From NCBI GenBank assembly GCA_002104905.1, contig MCFE01000968.1, positions 1-23,236 on the forward strand: a DNA stretch of 23,236 nucleotides, in the 5' to 3' direction. The DNA comes from Basidiobolus meristosporus CBS 931.73 (lineage: Eukaryota; Basidiobolomycota; Basidiobolomycetes; Basidiobolales; Basidiobolaceae). The stretch's first letter is position 1. Every line of letters begins with the position of its first letter. The position numbers and the translations under genes were made by a program. Positions 1-9,371 of this stretch are shown in pieces. The notes under the pieces were generated by a model. The model was not told where the DNA came from and made no database searches. It saw only the letters and a program-made list of their open reading frames with translations.

Positions 1-166
1 AGGTTCCAACAGGCACAGCACATTCAACAAGTCAGGAATCGGTAGTCTGAAACCTGTACAACATAGAAATACCATATATGGTATTGAAATGGTAGGGATG
101 ATAACACAGACCTAGGTCATGTGTCACAGGTACTGATGCGGGTACTTGCCTTATGTAGATACATAT

Positions 167-360
167 ACTGATCACAAAGCTGAATAACATCTGAGATAAC
201 TAATGCTAATAACTAATCAGTGTAAACATCATATGAGAATAATACTGATAATATGGGCAAAAGAAGAATGGGATAATACTGATAAGATAAAATATGGATA
301 AGTATTTTATAATGGCTATATGAATAAACTTGTCTGTGGGAGGTATGTTTACCCTGACAC
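167..360 (+). repeat. R1 repeat, copy a (LTR-like)
   Basis: This copy pairs with a second one at about 4678-4873, with roughly four of five bases identical by hand alignment. Both begin ACTGATCAC, pass through a run rich in GATAA words, and end with TATATGAATAAAC followed by GTATGTTTACCCT. The TATA-like word beside AATAAA resembles the promoter and polyadenylation zone of the fungal LTRs elsewhere in the window. Exact ends, target duplications and a primer site were not found, so calling it an LTR is inference. Confidence 0.55.
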
Positions 361-504
361 ACCTGACTGGAAAAGGCAATGTCAGATCCGTTTTAGTTCT
401 TGCCAAATAATTTCAGTATGGCCCAAGTGTCTATTATGAGCCTTCATACAGATATTTGGGCACTACTCATTAATCTAGCAGAACTAGATACCTTGGAGAG
501 TTGA

Positions 505-1563
505 CAGAGATGGAAGAACCTGAGTAGAAAGCTGTGGCATGAGTTCTACATCAAGATGCCAGCAGATGTATGTAAGAAGATATATAACAAGACTAGTACT
601 GAAATCAAGAATGAGCTGAGAGTGAGGGGATTTGATGAGGATGCTGTGTGGGAACAATTTTGCATGCAATTTGCACAGTATGGCCAGACGCATCCATTTG
701 TGCCTCAACTTTGGGAACCAAAGAGATTTTAAATGAGTTTTTGCCTCAAATGACTAATGTATTACGTGATATATTAGTAGAGCTAAGTGGCTTCCAAGAG
801 CAATATACACAGGACTCATCCAGGCAACAGTTGCAAAGTACTAGACAGAGGGTAAGTGAATACCTTGAGGAATTGGAAGGTGAGCTTCAAGAGGAGGAAT
901 ACAGACCGCAAGCAACATCTTCTAGATTGCACCAGCACACCTTGCTGAATTCCCTACCATCCCTTGCAACTTCAGCATGCCAAAGCACGTCAGTCCAAAC
1001 TATGCCAACACCCTTCACAAGAGCACCCTGCATTGACTCAACATGTATTGGGTCAACATGCATGCTTCAAAGCAAAACCACCTGAACCCACCAAACTGCT
1101 CAAAAAGACACAAGTCCATTGGAGCGGGCCAAGTTGCGTCCACAAGCGGCATCACATCAAACTCAGCCAAGGGCCATGCCGGTGCATCAAGTTGTGTCTG
1201 TGCATGCCATTACACCTGACCATCAGCAAGTTTCTTCTGGTGAGCTGACAGATGATGACCCATGTGAAGTGCCTCCACCACCAGAGCCTTTGATTAGTAA
1301 AAGAATGTGTCAGCATGTAGCACCTGCAGGCCAGCTCAGTTCCATCATCTGGAGCAATTCAGCACGGCCAAGCTGCAGCATTGCACTCATCAACTAGGAG
1401 GCAAAATACTGACTACAAATACACAAGTAGCCAAGAGGATAGTCAACAAGAAAGTAGTTTAGGTGTGCAAAGTGAATCACTACCAAATGCTTCAGTAGTA
1501 ATCCTTGTGAGAAAAAGCGTAGGAGAAGATGATGCGATTGCATTGAATTGCTATTATTTGTAA
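505..1563 (+). pseudogene. Broken ORF of unknown function, Gln/His/Pro-rich second half
   Basis: I do not recognise this protein. One frame is open from 505 to 729 and encodes a charged, helical-looking segment (WKNLSRKLWHEFY, then FDEDAVWEQF). Around 700-730 the sense appears to shift into a second frame, which runs to 1085 (EILNEFLPQMTNVLRDILVE, then a glutamate-rich coiled-coil-like stretch). After further shifts, Gln/His/Pro-rich text follows (RAMPVHQVV, PPPPEPL) up to 1563. The long frame at 648 opens with GTG, so it has no normal eukaryotic start. A diverged copy of the 1000-1290 part lies at 10008-10290, so this is a repeat family and probably a transposon protein such as a gag, rather than a host gene. 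That assignment is inference. Confidence 0.35.
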
Positions 1564-2998
1564 TGATCTAAACAATACATTTTTTTTGCAACCTACATCA
1601 AGCCATTGCAAATCAGTGATCACTAAATTTCTGATATAAGCAATATTAAGGTTGTCTCACATTTGAGACAGGACCCGTATAATTAAGCACCCTGCATATG
1701 TATACATCATCTGTGGCACCAGTGCAGCCATTTGATCTGATTTGCACCCATACAATTGGTTGCATGCTAGCTATGACACCTTGTACAATCACTAGGATCA
1801 GGGATTTACTTGCTTAATGGGCAAAATGGGATACTTGATGGCAAATCAGGTAGCTTGTGTATTGGTCAAAGTGCCAATTGGGGGCTGAAAGCTTCAGGAT
1901 ACTCTTTGACCAATTAACCTCTGAGATACCATCCAATTAGAGTGATGGTAGCCAAAATGGTAAGTATCAGTGTAGTTTATAGTGTGATACGCATTTATTT
2001 CCATTTACAGTAAAGAAACATATCCAAATACTGGATTTTACCTACCATAATAGTGGTATCCAATTGCGCACGTGATGCAAACATTACAAGTGGGTGCAAT
2101 CATTTGTGCCAACCTTATTGTGTCAGATTGTGCCATTGTGTGCAAGATTGTCCCACATGGTGCAAAATTGTCCAAGAGCAATCCTGCCTACTTGTAGCTA
2201 CAATATTGCGCCTGATTGCTCTTAGAGACCGCAGATTGCACCACGCACCCTGGTATGGTACAATGGAACAAGTCTACTACATACAGAACTAGCTCTAGGC
2301 CACCATACAGCCTTGATAATGCTATCAGAGACCTGCAATAAGGCTATCAAAATACTGTCAAGTTTTTTGCCACACAGGATAATTGGATGCACTGGCCAGT
2401 TAAATCCACTCTGATAGTAGTAGAACTCACTCAGATCACAACAATGTGATGCAACCTTTGGCAAAATGCCATACAGACACCTTTATGCTTTTTACTTCAT
2501 TTGGCTCCAAAATTAGCCAAACACCATTGTGATCTAGCTATAAGATTGTATAGATGGTAATCAATTCCAAGCTGCTGATATTATTGCGGTCTCCTGATGG
2601 GATCTTGATGGCTGATCTGGATTGGATCCACCAGTGGGACCAAATTGCTTTGATAGGGAATAGTATGTGAGTACTAAATATAATACCCACACTTTGCCAA
2701 AGGGTTCCCCCAGAATCCAACCCAAAGTCTCCCCAGTATCCTCCAATGGGTCCCTCCTACATCCTTACTCCTATTCATGTCCTTACCTAGTTAGAACACT
2801 TATCATCACAGGAAGGTGTTCACACCCCTATTGAATAACAAATTGTCTATCACCTAAGCACCTTGCAGTGAGATATATCCATATATATCCTATTAAGACA
2901 AGTTGAGAGGGACAAATTTTTTGACATAATAAACATAAGTCTTTATTACCTTGCAACCTTTATTGGAAGCTATTGTGAACAAAGTGGTACTGACTTGA
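1564..2998. other. Non-coding stretch, no gene recognised
   Basis: No convincing reading frame was found on either strand; the open stretches are short and show no motifs. The stretch near 2090-2180 has a loose, imperfect repetition of words like GTGCAAGATTGTCC. Positions 2331-2411 hold repeat R2a. An AATAAA-like word and AT-rich sequence occur near 2930, just upstream of the gag remnant, so part of this may be the leader or LTR of that element. I could not define ends. Confidence 0.4.
2331..2411 (+). repeat. R2 repeat, copy a
   Basis: This short interspersed segment matches 4927-5006 in the same orientation. Shared words include ACTGTCAAGT, TTGCCA and AATTGGATG, and most intervening positions agree. 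It shows no coding potential. Its parent element is unknown, though both copies lie near gypsy debris. Confidence 0.5.
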
Positions 2999-3950
2999 CC
3001 TACAAGATCTCCCAACTACCAAGTGCAGTCAGTAATAAGCTACAGATTTGGTGACGTCTCTGCGGAGATAAGCACAAGTGAGGTACTGACTACTACAATC
3101 AAACTGGGAGCATACACAGTGAAGAGAGAGAAAGCCCTTGAGTGGTTTGATAAGTTTGAGAGAGTTGCGGTTGACACAGGATGGGACCACAATAAGAAAG
3201 TAAGGGAGTTTGCAAGACATATGGAAGGATCAGCATGGCAATGGCATTATGGGTTACAAGATGCAATTAAAGGTGACTGGGATGCACTGGAAGGAGCCTA
3301 CAAGACACACTTTCTGTATTCCAAAGTGTACCACTATGAAGCCCTTCTACTTTTCTCACAAACAAAGCAGTGAAAGCTACAAAGCCTACACTAAACTACT
3401 TCTGAAACAAGTTTGATGTCTCTCAAAGGACAAAATTGCCAAACAACATCTCATGAGGTATTACATCATGGGCTTAGATGACAAAATAAGACTCAGGGTT
3501 TCCAAAGAGCAACAAGGATGTTAAATGCTGCAAGAGTTAGTCAAACAAGTAAGTGGGGTCATCCTGCTATGAGGGCTACCCTATAGTGACACAGGTGTCT
3601 GAAGAACAGGGATCCCTCATAAGAAAGGAAAAATTATCCCCCAAAAGACTGTGAGTTAAAGGAATTACAACATAAAGTACAAGAACTCTTAATCAATAAT
3701 GTCCAAGAAGTCCCCATAGAAGGCAATAAGCTCTGGGAAGCTGTTGTAGATCTAAAGGCCCAGGTACAAGCCTTGACACAACAGATGGAACAACCACAAT
3801 AACAGTATTATGATAAGTATGCAAAGAAGTAGGACACAGAGCCCACAAATGTGAAAAGTGGTATGGACTGGAATCTGTACTAGAGACAAAGGATAAGAAG
3901 ATGTCTAAACACAGAGTCCCTTGCATCATGGCCAACAGGACTTGACCAAT
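2999..3950 (+). pseudogene. gag: Ty3/gypsy-type gag remnant with zinc-knuckle trace
   Basis: The reading frame is open from just after a TGA at 2996-2998 to the stop at 3371-3373. It carries a retrotransposon gag signature: ALEWFDKFERVA, then a basic helix, then GSAWQWHYGL and DWDALEGAYKTHFL, which is the spacing of the Retrotrans_gag family. Gag packages element RNA into virus-like particles. After a frameshift the sense continues at about 3421-3515 (KDKIAKQHLMRYYIMGLDDK), ending in a stop. A coiled-coil-like stretch follows at 3658-3801 (VQELLINN, LKAQVQALTQQM). A partial zinc knuckle follows at 3820-3852. The apparent first codon at 3023 is GTG, so the true start is lost or further upstream. 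Several stops and shifts make it non-functional. Confidence 0.8.
3820..3852 (+). other. Degenerate gag zinc knuckle (CX4HX4C)
   Basis: One frame reads CKEVGHRAHKC, which is the last three ligands of a CX2CX4HX4C nucleic-acid-binding knuckle. The first cysteine is missing because the reading frame shifts immediately before it. It lies where a gypsy gag should end, between the coiled-coil region and the protease. Confidence 0.65.
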
Positions 3951-4009
3951 TTAGGCCCTCTGGTTAGAACAGTCAAAGTGCAGAAGAGGAAGCTTTGACA
4001 TGATGCTTC

Positions 4010-4714
4010 TTGAGGGGAGGCAAAGGAACCTACAGTAGAGGTTTCTTCAAAGAGAAAGAACATGAAAGTGAGGAAGAAGTAGAGGATGAGCCTTGGAAAG
4101 AAGTACTGAAGCAAACTAGAAATGCCAGTATGTCCTCCTGCAGCCTACTCCCTATAATGAGGGTACTACAGCAAACCAAGGCAACCCTCCCAATAACCTA
4201 TATACTGGGACTTGCCCTGACTCTAGTCAAAAGGTTGTTAGAGGGATTGAAGGAGATAACAGCCCTTCATGTCTGCCAGACAGTCCTACAAAAGCCAAAT
4301 AAGGGTACATAGGTAAAGGTATGTATAGAGAATAAGGAGATTGTTGCCCACATTGATGCAGAATCCTCTACATTGATTATGTTAGAGTTGTTAGCAAAAC
4401 ATCTCAAATTAGACATAGTCCCCAATGACATTATTTGAGTATGGCCAGCAAATGACCAAGTAAACACAACAGTAGGCATGGTACCTAATTGCCCCATCTG
4501 GCTAGGCAACCTGATTATACACCAAGATGCTATGGTCCTACCTGTTGCAGCCAGCAACCTACTTATTGGCAAGAGTTGGTTTGTCCAACATAAGATGGAC
4601 ATACTCTACAGTGCATCTGAGCTCAGGTTGGAAACTAGGAGTATCCCACTGATTCAAATCACCAAGGAGACCAAGGCACTGATCACTGAGCTGAATAACA
4701 TCTGGGATAACTAA
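4010..4714 (+). pseudogene. Gypsy retropepsin-like protease remnant
   Basis: One frame spans the whole interval with two in-frame stops, TAG at 4310-4312 and TGA near 4436. The first third is an acidic linker (HESEEEVEDEPWKE). The later part has the retropepsin layout: VAHIDAESSTLIMLELLA where the catalytic D-[ST]-G-A motif should be, then NCPIWLGNLII, then AASNLLIGKSWF in place of the usual I-L-G-x-D hydrophobic motif. The aspartate is kept, but the following Ser/Thr-Gly is replaced by Ala-Glu, so the active site is broken. No reverse transcriptase follows; the frame instead runs into repeat R1b. It probably belongs with the gag remnant upstream as one truncated element. Confidence 0.7.
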
Positions 4715-4873
4715 TGCTAATAACTAATCAGGGTGAACATCATATAGGGATAATACTAATAATAATGACAAAACAGGTGTAGGATAACACTGATAAGATA
4801 AGATATGGATAAGTGCATCATAGTAGCTATATGAATAAACCTGTCTGTTGGAGGTATGTTTACCCTACCACAA
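4678..4873 (+). repeat. R1 repeat, copy b (LTR-like)
   Basis: This is the second copy of the repeat at 167-360, starting inside the last codons of the gypsy protease remnant. It keeps the GATAA-rich body and the TATATGAATAAAC plus TTTACCCT tail. If it is an LTR, its position after gag-protease would make it the 3' LTR of an element that has lost RT and integrase. No polypurine tract precedes it, so this is unproven. Confidence 0.55.
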
Positions 4874-4926
4874 CAGCCTTTTGACATGATTATCACAATG
4901 ATTTTTCATTGGGACTGCCAATAGAG

Positions 4927-5006
4927 GTTTGCAATGAGGCTGTCAGAACACTGTCAAGTCTCTTGCCATGCAAGGCAATTGGATGTATTGGCTAGTTATG
5001 TCTGCT
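4927..5006 (+). repeat. R2 repeat, copy b
   Basis: Same-orientation partner of 2331-2411, sharing ACTGTCAAGT, TTGCCA and AATTGGATG. It lies between R1b and the copia H remnant and does not code. Confidence 0.5.
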
Positions 5007-5129
5007 TAAATAAATGTAGAGTGTATCAAGACTGTTTAAATGCCATGCAATTATTGTCAAAAGACTGCTGAATCACTGTCAAGTCTTAAGCTTTTTTTTG
5101 GTAGCTGGACTCAGTTTGAGTTTTAAATA

Positions 5130-5460
5130 TCTGATACTGGATTATTGATCAAAATGGTGCTCATGTTGCTTTGGGTATCAGAGGTCAGAATCCATACAAG
5201 TTGACTTGCATTCCATCATATCTGGAAGCCATCACAAGTAACTGAATATAAGTAATGCCAATGCTTTGGTTCAAGAGGTTTGAACACTTCAGCTCCAATA
5301 ATTTACGCAAAATGATCAAAGATCTGCTAATATCCAGAGTAAAAACTGATCCCCAGCATATTTAGAGCACTGTGAAGCCTGCATATATGGGAAACAAGCC
5401 AGAAAACTCCTCAAGAGCTTGGGTCTAGTCAAATTAAGAAAAAATTATATCTTACTCACC
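5130..5460 (+). pseudogene. Copia H: protease and gag-pre-integrase remnants
   Basis: At about 5133-5165 one frame reads YWIIDQNGAHVAL, which resembles the copia protease motif WxIDSGAxxH with the DSG triad changed to DQN. At about 5370-5450 another frame reads EHCEACIYGKQARKLLK, which is the Cys/His cluster of the gag-pre-integrase domain (CxxCxxGKQxR). That domain precedes the integrase catalytic core in Ty1/copia pol. Integrase core and most of RT are absent, so the element has a large internal deletion before the RNase H at 5637. Frames disagree and stops occur throughout. Confidence 0.65.
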
Positions 5461-5636
5461 TAGATACTTACCCCAATGGAGACAAACTTTAACTTGGTCA
5501 ACACTCAGCCAGATCTCAGGAGCTTGGTACCATCAGAGAGCCCAGGACTTCATTTTTAGTTTATAGACATTAGTTTGATAGATATCAGGTTTGGAAGGTG
5601 TTCAGATGCCACATATTCAATGGGATTTTTTAGCTG

Positions 5637-6187
5637 GCATGATCCATACTATGGATCAAATCACATTGCAGAAGTAAAGCAGATTCTTAGATACATAAAA
5701 GAACATCTGATGTCTGCTTAGCGGACTCCTATAGTGATCTAGAACAAGAACTTGTGGGTAACTCTGACACCAACAGGGGACAAAGTTTGAAGGACAAAAG
5801 TTCCAACAAAGGATACACCTTACTTTATATAAAGGAATAATTTCATGGAACTCTAGAGAGCAACTAACCATAGTACCTTCCACCAGAGTGGCAGAGTATA
5901 TGGTGGCCTGTGAGGCTAAAAAAAGCAATGATGTTAAGAAAACTTTTTAAAGCTTTTGGCCTATGTGCAAGATACCTATTACTTTATTTCAAGATAGTTT
6001 AGGAATTGTACAGTTAGGTAGAAATCCAATCAAATATGCTCTAGCTAAGCACATAGATATCGGACATTGTATTGTTCTTGAAGCTATAAAAAACAGCTTA
6101 GTTAGTGTAGGTTATTGTCCTACAGATGAAATAATTGCGCATGTACTGACCAGCCTGTTGGCCAGAAACCAAAAAAGGATTTACTTT
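5637..6187 (+). pseudogene. Copia H: RNase H remnant, interrupted by gypsy D
   Basis: Broken copia RNase H with its connection region. Visible pieces are YGSNHIAEVKQILRYIKEH (near 5650-5710), KGIISWNSREQLT and RVAEYMVACEAKK (the A-E-Y-M-A catalytic glutamate region), then an open frame from 5963 with FQDSLGIVQLGRNP, AKHIDIGHCIV and VGYCPTDEIIAHVLTSLLA. These correspond to KDSQSCISLARNP, TKHxxIxxxxxRE and ADxLTKxL in intact copia elements. The D of the ADxLTK motif is changed to H (IAHVL). The frame is cut at 6187 by the LTR of gypsy D. It is a different copia family from A and B. Confidence 0.8.
6184..6187 (+). repeat. Target-site duplication CTTT, left copy (element D)
   Basis: CTTT directly precedes the TGTTA start of the left LTR, and the same CTTT directly follows the TAACA end of the right LTR at 9741-9744. 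A 4-bp duplication fits Ty3/gypsy integration. Confidence 0.8.
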
Positions 6188-6555
6188 TGTTATGATCTGC
6201 CGCTTGAATGGTTAAGTTAGATCAGTTTTAGTCAAATCAGTTAGTTATATGCTTAGCTTATCAGTATATCTGTATTATCTATCAAATTAGTAGCATTAGT
6301 CAGCAAATGAATCAGCAGATCCTTATCAGACAGAAATAGATATTTTAACAAGGATCTAACTGGGTGATCATGATGCAATCAAATGAGTCATCAGCCACAG
6401 CCTGGGTTAGGAAGTATACTTAGTCAGCAATTGATCTGGCAAAATGTATATATGGAGATGCTGGAACCTCAATAAAGATCAGTTCAAGTTTTAGTGAATA
6501 CATTACTAGCTAAACTCCCTATTCCTCTACAACTCTTACACCAAAACTTATAACA
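6188..6555 (+). repeat. 5' LTR of gypsy D
   Basis: 368 bp, starting TGTTATGATC and ending TTATAACA, with TGTTA/TAACA inverted ends. It matches the 3' LTR at 9372-9740 over the full length. A TATATATG promoter-like word lies at 6447-6454, and AATAAA follows shortly after, so transcription start and polyadenylation are probably close together, as in other compact fungal LTRs. The internal segment CAAATGAGTCATCAGCCAC is fully conserved between the LTRs and may be a regulatory core. Confidence 0.92.
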
Positions 6556-6556
6556 T

Positions 6557-6566
6557 TGGTAGCAGC
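6557..6566 (+). promoter_or_regulatory. Primer-binding site of gypsy D (candidate tRNA-iMet 3' end)
   Basis: TGGTAGCAGC lies one base after the 5' LTR. TGG complements the CCA tail of a tRNA, and TAGC fits the acceptor end of eukaryotic initiator tRNA-Met. The exact tRNA depends on the host, which is unknown. Confidence 0.65.
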
Positions 6567-6613
6567 AATAACTAGAAACATCCCTCCTGAAGAAAGAAGA
6601 AGCCTCCCTCAAG

Positions 6614-7438
6614 ATGTCCAAAAATCAAGAATGGAAGAATGCTATGTAACAAATCCTGGCCCAACAGCAACATTTACTCCAGATCCTTAGCCAGCAGCAA
6701 TAAGGAATGACCACCATGGCCCAAAGCCAGCAAAACCCGGTCAAGAGCAACTTTGTAAGCCTACCACCAGTCAGAGACATGGATCATATCATCAAAACAG
6801 GAGATAGCCCTCCAGTGAGTAGCACACCTTATGCAATATGTCCACTGGAGTTGGAAGAGATGAAGAGACAAATAGATCAGCTACTGGAGCAAGGATATAT
6901 CAGACTCAACAAGTCACCTTGGGGAGCACCAGTACTTTTTGTGAGGAAGAAGGATGGAACACTTAGTATGTGCGTTCACTACGGAGCCCTCAACTCAGTT
7001 ACTGTGAAGAATAAGTACCCCATACCTTGGATTGATGAGCTTTTGGATCAACTCAATGGAGCCACTATTTTCTGCAAGATTTACTTCATTTCAGGATACA
7101 ACCAGATTAGGGTGAAGCCAGAAGACATCTCTAAGACAGCATTCAGGACCTGATATGGACATTACAAGTACTTAGTCATGAGTTTTAGCCTCCCCAATGC
7201 CCCTGCAACATCCATGACCCTGATGCAGACAGTCTTCCAAGTGTACATAGACAAGTTTGCGATAATCTACCTAGATGATATATTGATATACAGCAACACA
7301 GAAGAGGATCACTTGGTGCACATTGAAAAGGTCTTGAAGAAGCTAAGAGAGAACAAGCTTTATGGCAAGCTATCCAAGTGTGAGTTCTTCAAGGAACACA
7401 TTGAATATCTGGGACACATAGTACTAGCACAGGAGTAA
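6614..7438 (+). pseudogene. Gypsy D: gag N-terminus fused to reverse transcriptase
   Basis: The ATG at 6614 starts a gag-like Gln-rich leader (MSKNQEWKNAM) in the same frame as RT. Two TAA stops lie in the leader, at 6647-6649 and 6701-6703. At about 6750 the sequence jumps into the start of the RT domain ([11 protein letters not shown]), so gag and protease were deleted. RT motifs follow in order: [24 protein letters not shown] (usually CVDYRALN), [38 protein letters not shown] (YLDD at 7268-7279), KLSKCEF. A TGA at 7151-7153 interrupts the frame where Arg is usual (CGA to TGA). The first catalytic aspartate is replaced by Tyr (codon 7082-7084), so the polymerase would be inactive even without the stops. 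Confidence 0.9.
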
Positions 7439-8436
7439 CATTAGACCCCAAGAAGGTTGAGGTTATCAAGAATCTGAAGCAGCCCCATAGCATATCAGAG
7501 CTCAGATCATTCCTTGGAATGGTTTCCTATTATTGGATATTTGTCAATTCCTTTGCAAGTATTGCCGCCCCTTTAACTGATATCCTCAAGAAAGACAAAA
7601 CCTACAAGTGGGACATAGCTTGTGAGACTGCCTTCCAGACACTCAAGAATGAACTTGCTCAGCTGACAAGCTTAAGAATACCTGACTTCAGAAAAGAGCC
7701 TACTCTGTGCACAGATGCTTCCAATCATGCAATTGGTGGAGTGTTGAGCCAAGAACACAAGGGAAAAGACTATCCTGTTGCCTTTGAATCCAAGAAACTG
7801 AACCTAGCAGAACAAAACTATCCAGTGCATGAGAAGGAGCTGCTTGCTATAATACACCGCTTGAAGACATGGAGATGCTATATTGAAGGAGTCAAGTGCA
7901 CCATAAAGACTGATCATGCTTCCCTCAAGTATATATTTACTCAGAAGGTACTTTCCAGAAGAATGACAAGATGGAGTGATTACATTCAGCTTTTTGATTT
8001 GGAGATTGCCTACTGCCATGGAAAAAACAACACAGTTGCTGACACTTTATCAAGATTAGAACAAGTTGCACAACTCAACTTGGTGCATGAATCAGATTGG
8101 CCTAGCCTATTACCAAAGTACTTGCAGGAACAAGCCATTCCTATTGAGGTGGATGAAGATATCAAGAAGATAATCTGGGATGAAGCCAGCAAATTTGTAC
8201 TACAGAGTGAAGCACTCTACCAAATTGTTGATGGAAGCCCTATTGACTATTGCCCTTATGTTGCTTGCCTGAATTTAATACATAAGCAACACAATGGCTA
8301 TGGACATCTTGGAATTGAAGGAACCTATAGCCTTGTGAAAGCCAGAGTATGGTGGCCAAGAATGAAACATGACATTGAGAAGCTAGTGAAACCATGCCCA
8401 AATTGCCAAATCAACCAAGGCCAACTACAGAGGAGC
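7420..8436 (+). pseudogene. Gypsy D: RT connection, RNase H and integrase zinc domain
   Basis: The frame continues from RT after a one-base loss near 7416-7430; comparison with the related fragment F supports this. It opens with GVTLDPKKVEVIKNL and SELRSFLGMVSYYW, then gypsy RNase H with its expected acidic residues: LCTDASNHAIGGVL, HEKELLAIIH, IKTDHASLKYI and NTVADTLSR. The RNase H core looks intact. The N-terminal integrase zinc domain follows: IHKQHNGYGHLGIEG, then VWWPRMK, then CPNCQ. A frameshift at about 8430-8437 ends this frame with TGA. The ATG at 7519 is internal and not a real start. Confidence 0.92.
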
Positions 8437-9350
8437 TGAACTCTTTTCCTTGGAGCCTGTAAGACCATTCAAAAGATGGGGAATTGACATTATTGGAAGA
8501 CTGCCAACTTCCAGGAAATGCAACCGTTGGATCCTAGTAGCATTTGACCATGCCACTAAATGGCCAGTGGCTAAAGCTGTGCCTATAGCCAGTGAATAAG
8601 AAGTTGCAAGTTTCATCTACCATGATATCCTTATGAATCTTGGATGCCCTGTGGAGATTCTATCAGATAGATGTGCAAGCTTAATGGCAAAGACATTTGA
8701 AGCTTACCTGGAAATGCAGCAGATCAAGCACTTGAAAACCTTGGCATATCATCCCAGAATTAACGAAGTCATTGAATGGTTTAATTGATTATTTGGAAAA
8801 ATGCTGACCAATTATGCAAATGGAGTTGTCAGTATATGGGATGAGTGTATAGACCAAGCACTCTTTGATGAAGATTCAGAGTACACAACACCAACCTACA
8901 ATTGTCATTTTACTTAGTGTATGGATGTGAACCAAGGATTCCAGGAGATCTCACACCGCCAAAGCTTACAGACACCTTAGAAGATGAACTCAGTCAGCTA
9001 AGTAAACACTAGCAACTTGAACAAAGATGTCAAGAGGCACAGACTAAAGTATCTCAAAGTGCAGAAAAGATGAAGTAGAGAATTGATAAGACTAAAGCAC
9101 CAGAAGCATTGACAGTTGGGAGCTTTATATTGCTAAGAAACAACAGTCAGAGGAAGTTTAAGCCATAAAGGACAGGACCATTCAAGATCATCAGAGAATG
9201 TCCATTTGCAACTTACCAACTAGTGGACATATAAGGCAATATCTGGGAAAGACTTAGTGCATAGGGACAGACTCAAGCTTGCAAGACTTACTGATAATAC
9301 TGAACAATCAAGATGTTGGTATCACAAGAAAAGAGATTCAGGAGAACCCT
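8432..9350 (+). pseudogene. Gypsy D: integrase catalytic core and C-terminal domain
   Basis: One frame carries the integrase core: RWGIDIIGRLP (Asp, 8486-8488), then EILSDRCASL (Asp, 8666-8668), then VIEWFN (Glu, 8774-8776). The last two are separated by 35 residues, the D,D(35)E spacing of retroviral-type integrases. Stops interrupt it: TAA at 8597-8599, TGA at 8786-8788 (probably from CGA) and TAG at 8915-8917. After a degraded linker, LTVGSFILLRNNSQRKFKP, RTGPFKIIRECPF and TYQLVD (about 9112-9230) match the SH3-like C-terminal domain, ending RDRLKLARLTDN after another frame change. No chromodomain is present. Confidence 0.88.
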
Positions 9351-9359
9351 CTCAACTTT

Positions 9360-9371
9360 AGTAGTGGAGAA
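9360..9371 (+). promoter_or_regulatory. Polypurine tract of gypsy D
   Basis: The mostly purine AGTAGTGGAGAA directly abuts the 3' LTR, the expected site of plus-strand priming. Confidence 0.65.

Noticed and set aside
648-1085. Host gene encoding a 145-residue protein
   Set aside because: It starts at GTG, overlaps a competing frame that reads sensibly up to 729, and part of the region is repeated at 10008-10290.
2053-2292. Cys-rich 79-residue frame as a small secreted protein
   Set aside because: The cysteines come from an imperfect repeat of TGTGCAAGATTGT-like words. There is no signal peptide and no ATG start (it begins GTG).
167-4873. R1 copies as the confirmed LTR pair of one 4.7-kb element
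   Set aside because: I found no TG...CA ends, target duplication, primer site after the left copy or polypurine tract before the right copy, so this is left as a hypothesis.
7804-8019. Minus-strand open frames across gypsy D pol
   Set aside because: They lie opposite well-supported RNase H coding sequence and show no motifs, so they are shadow frames.
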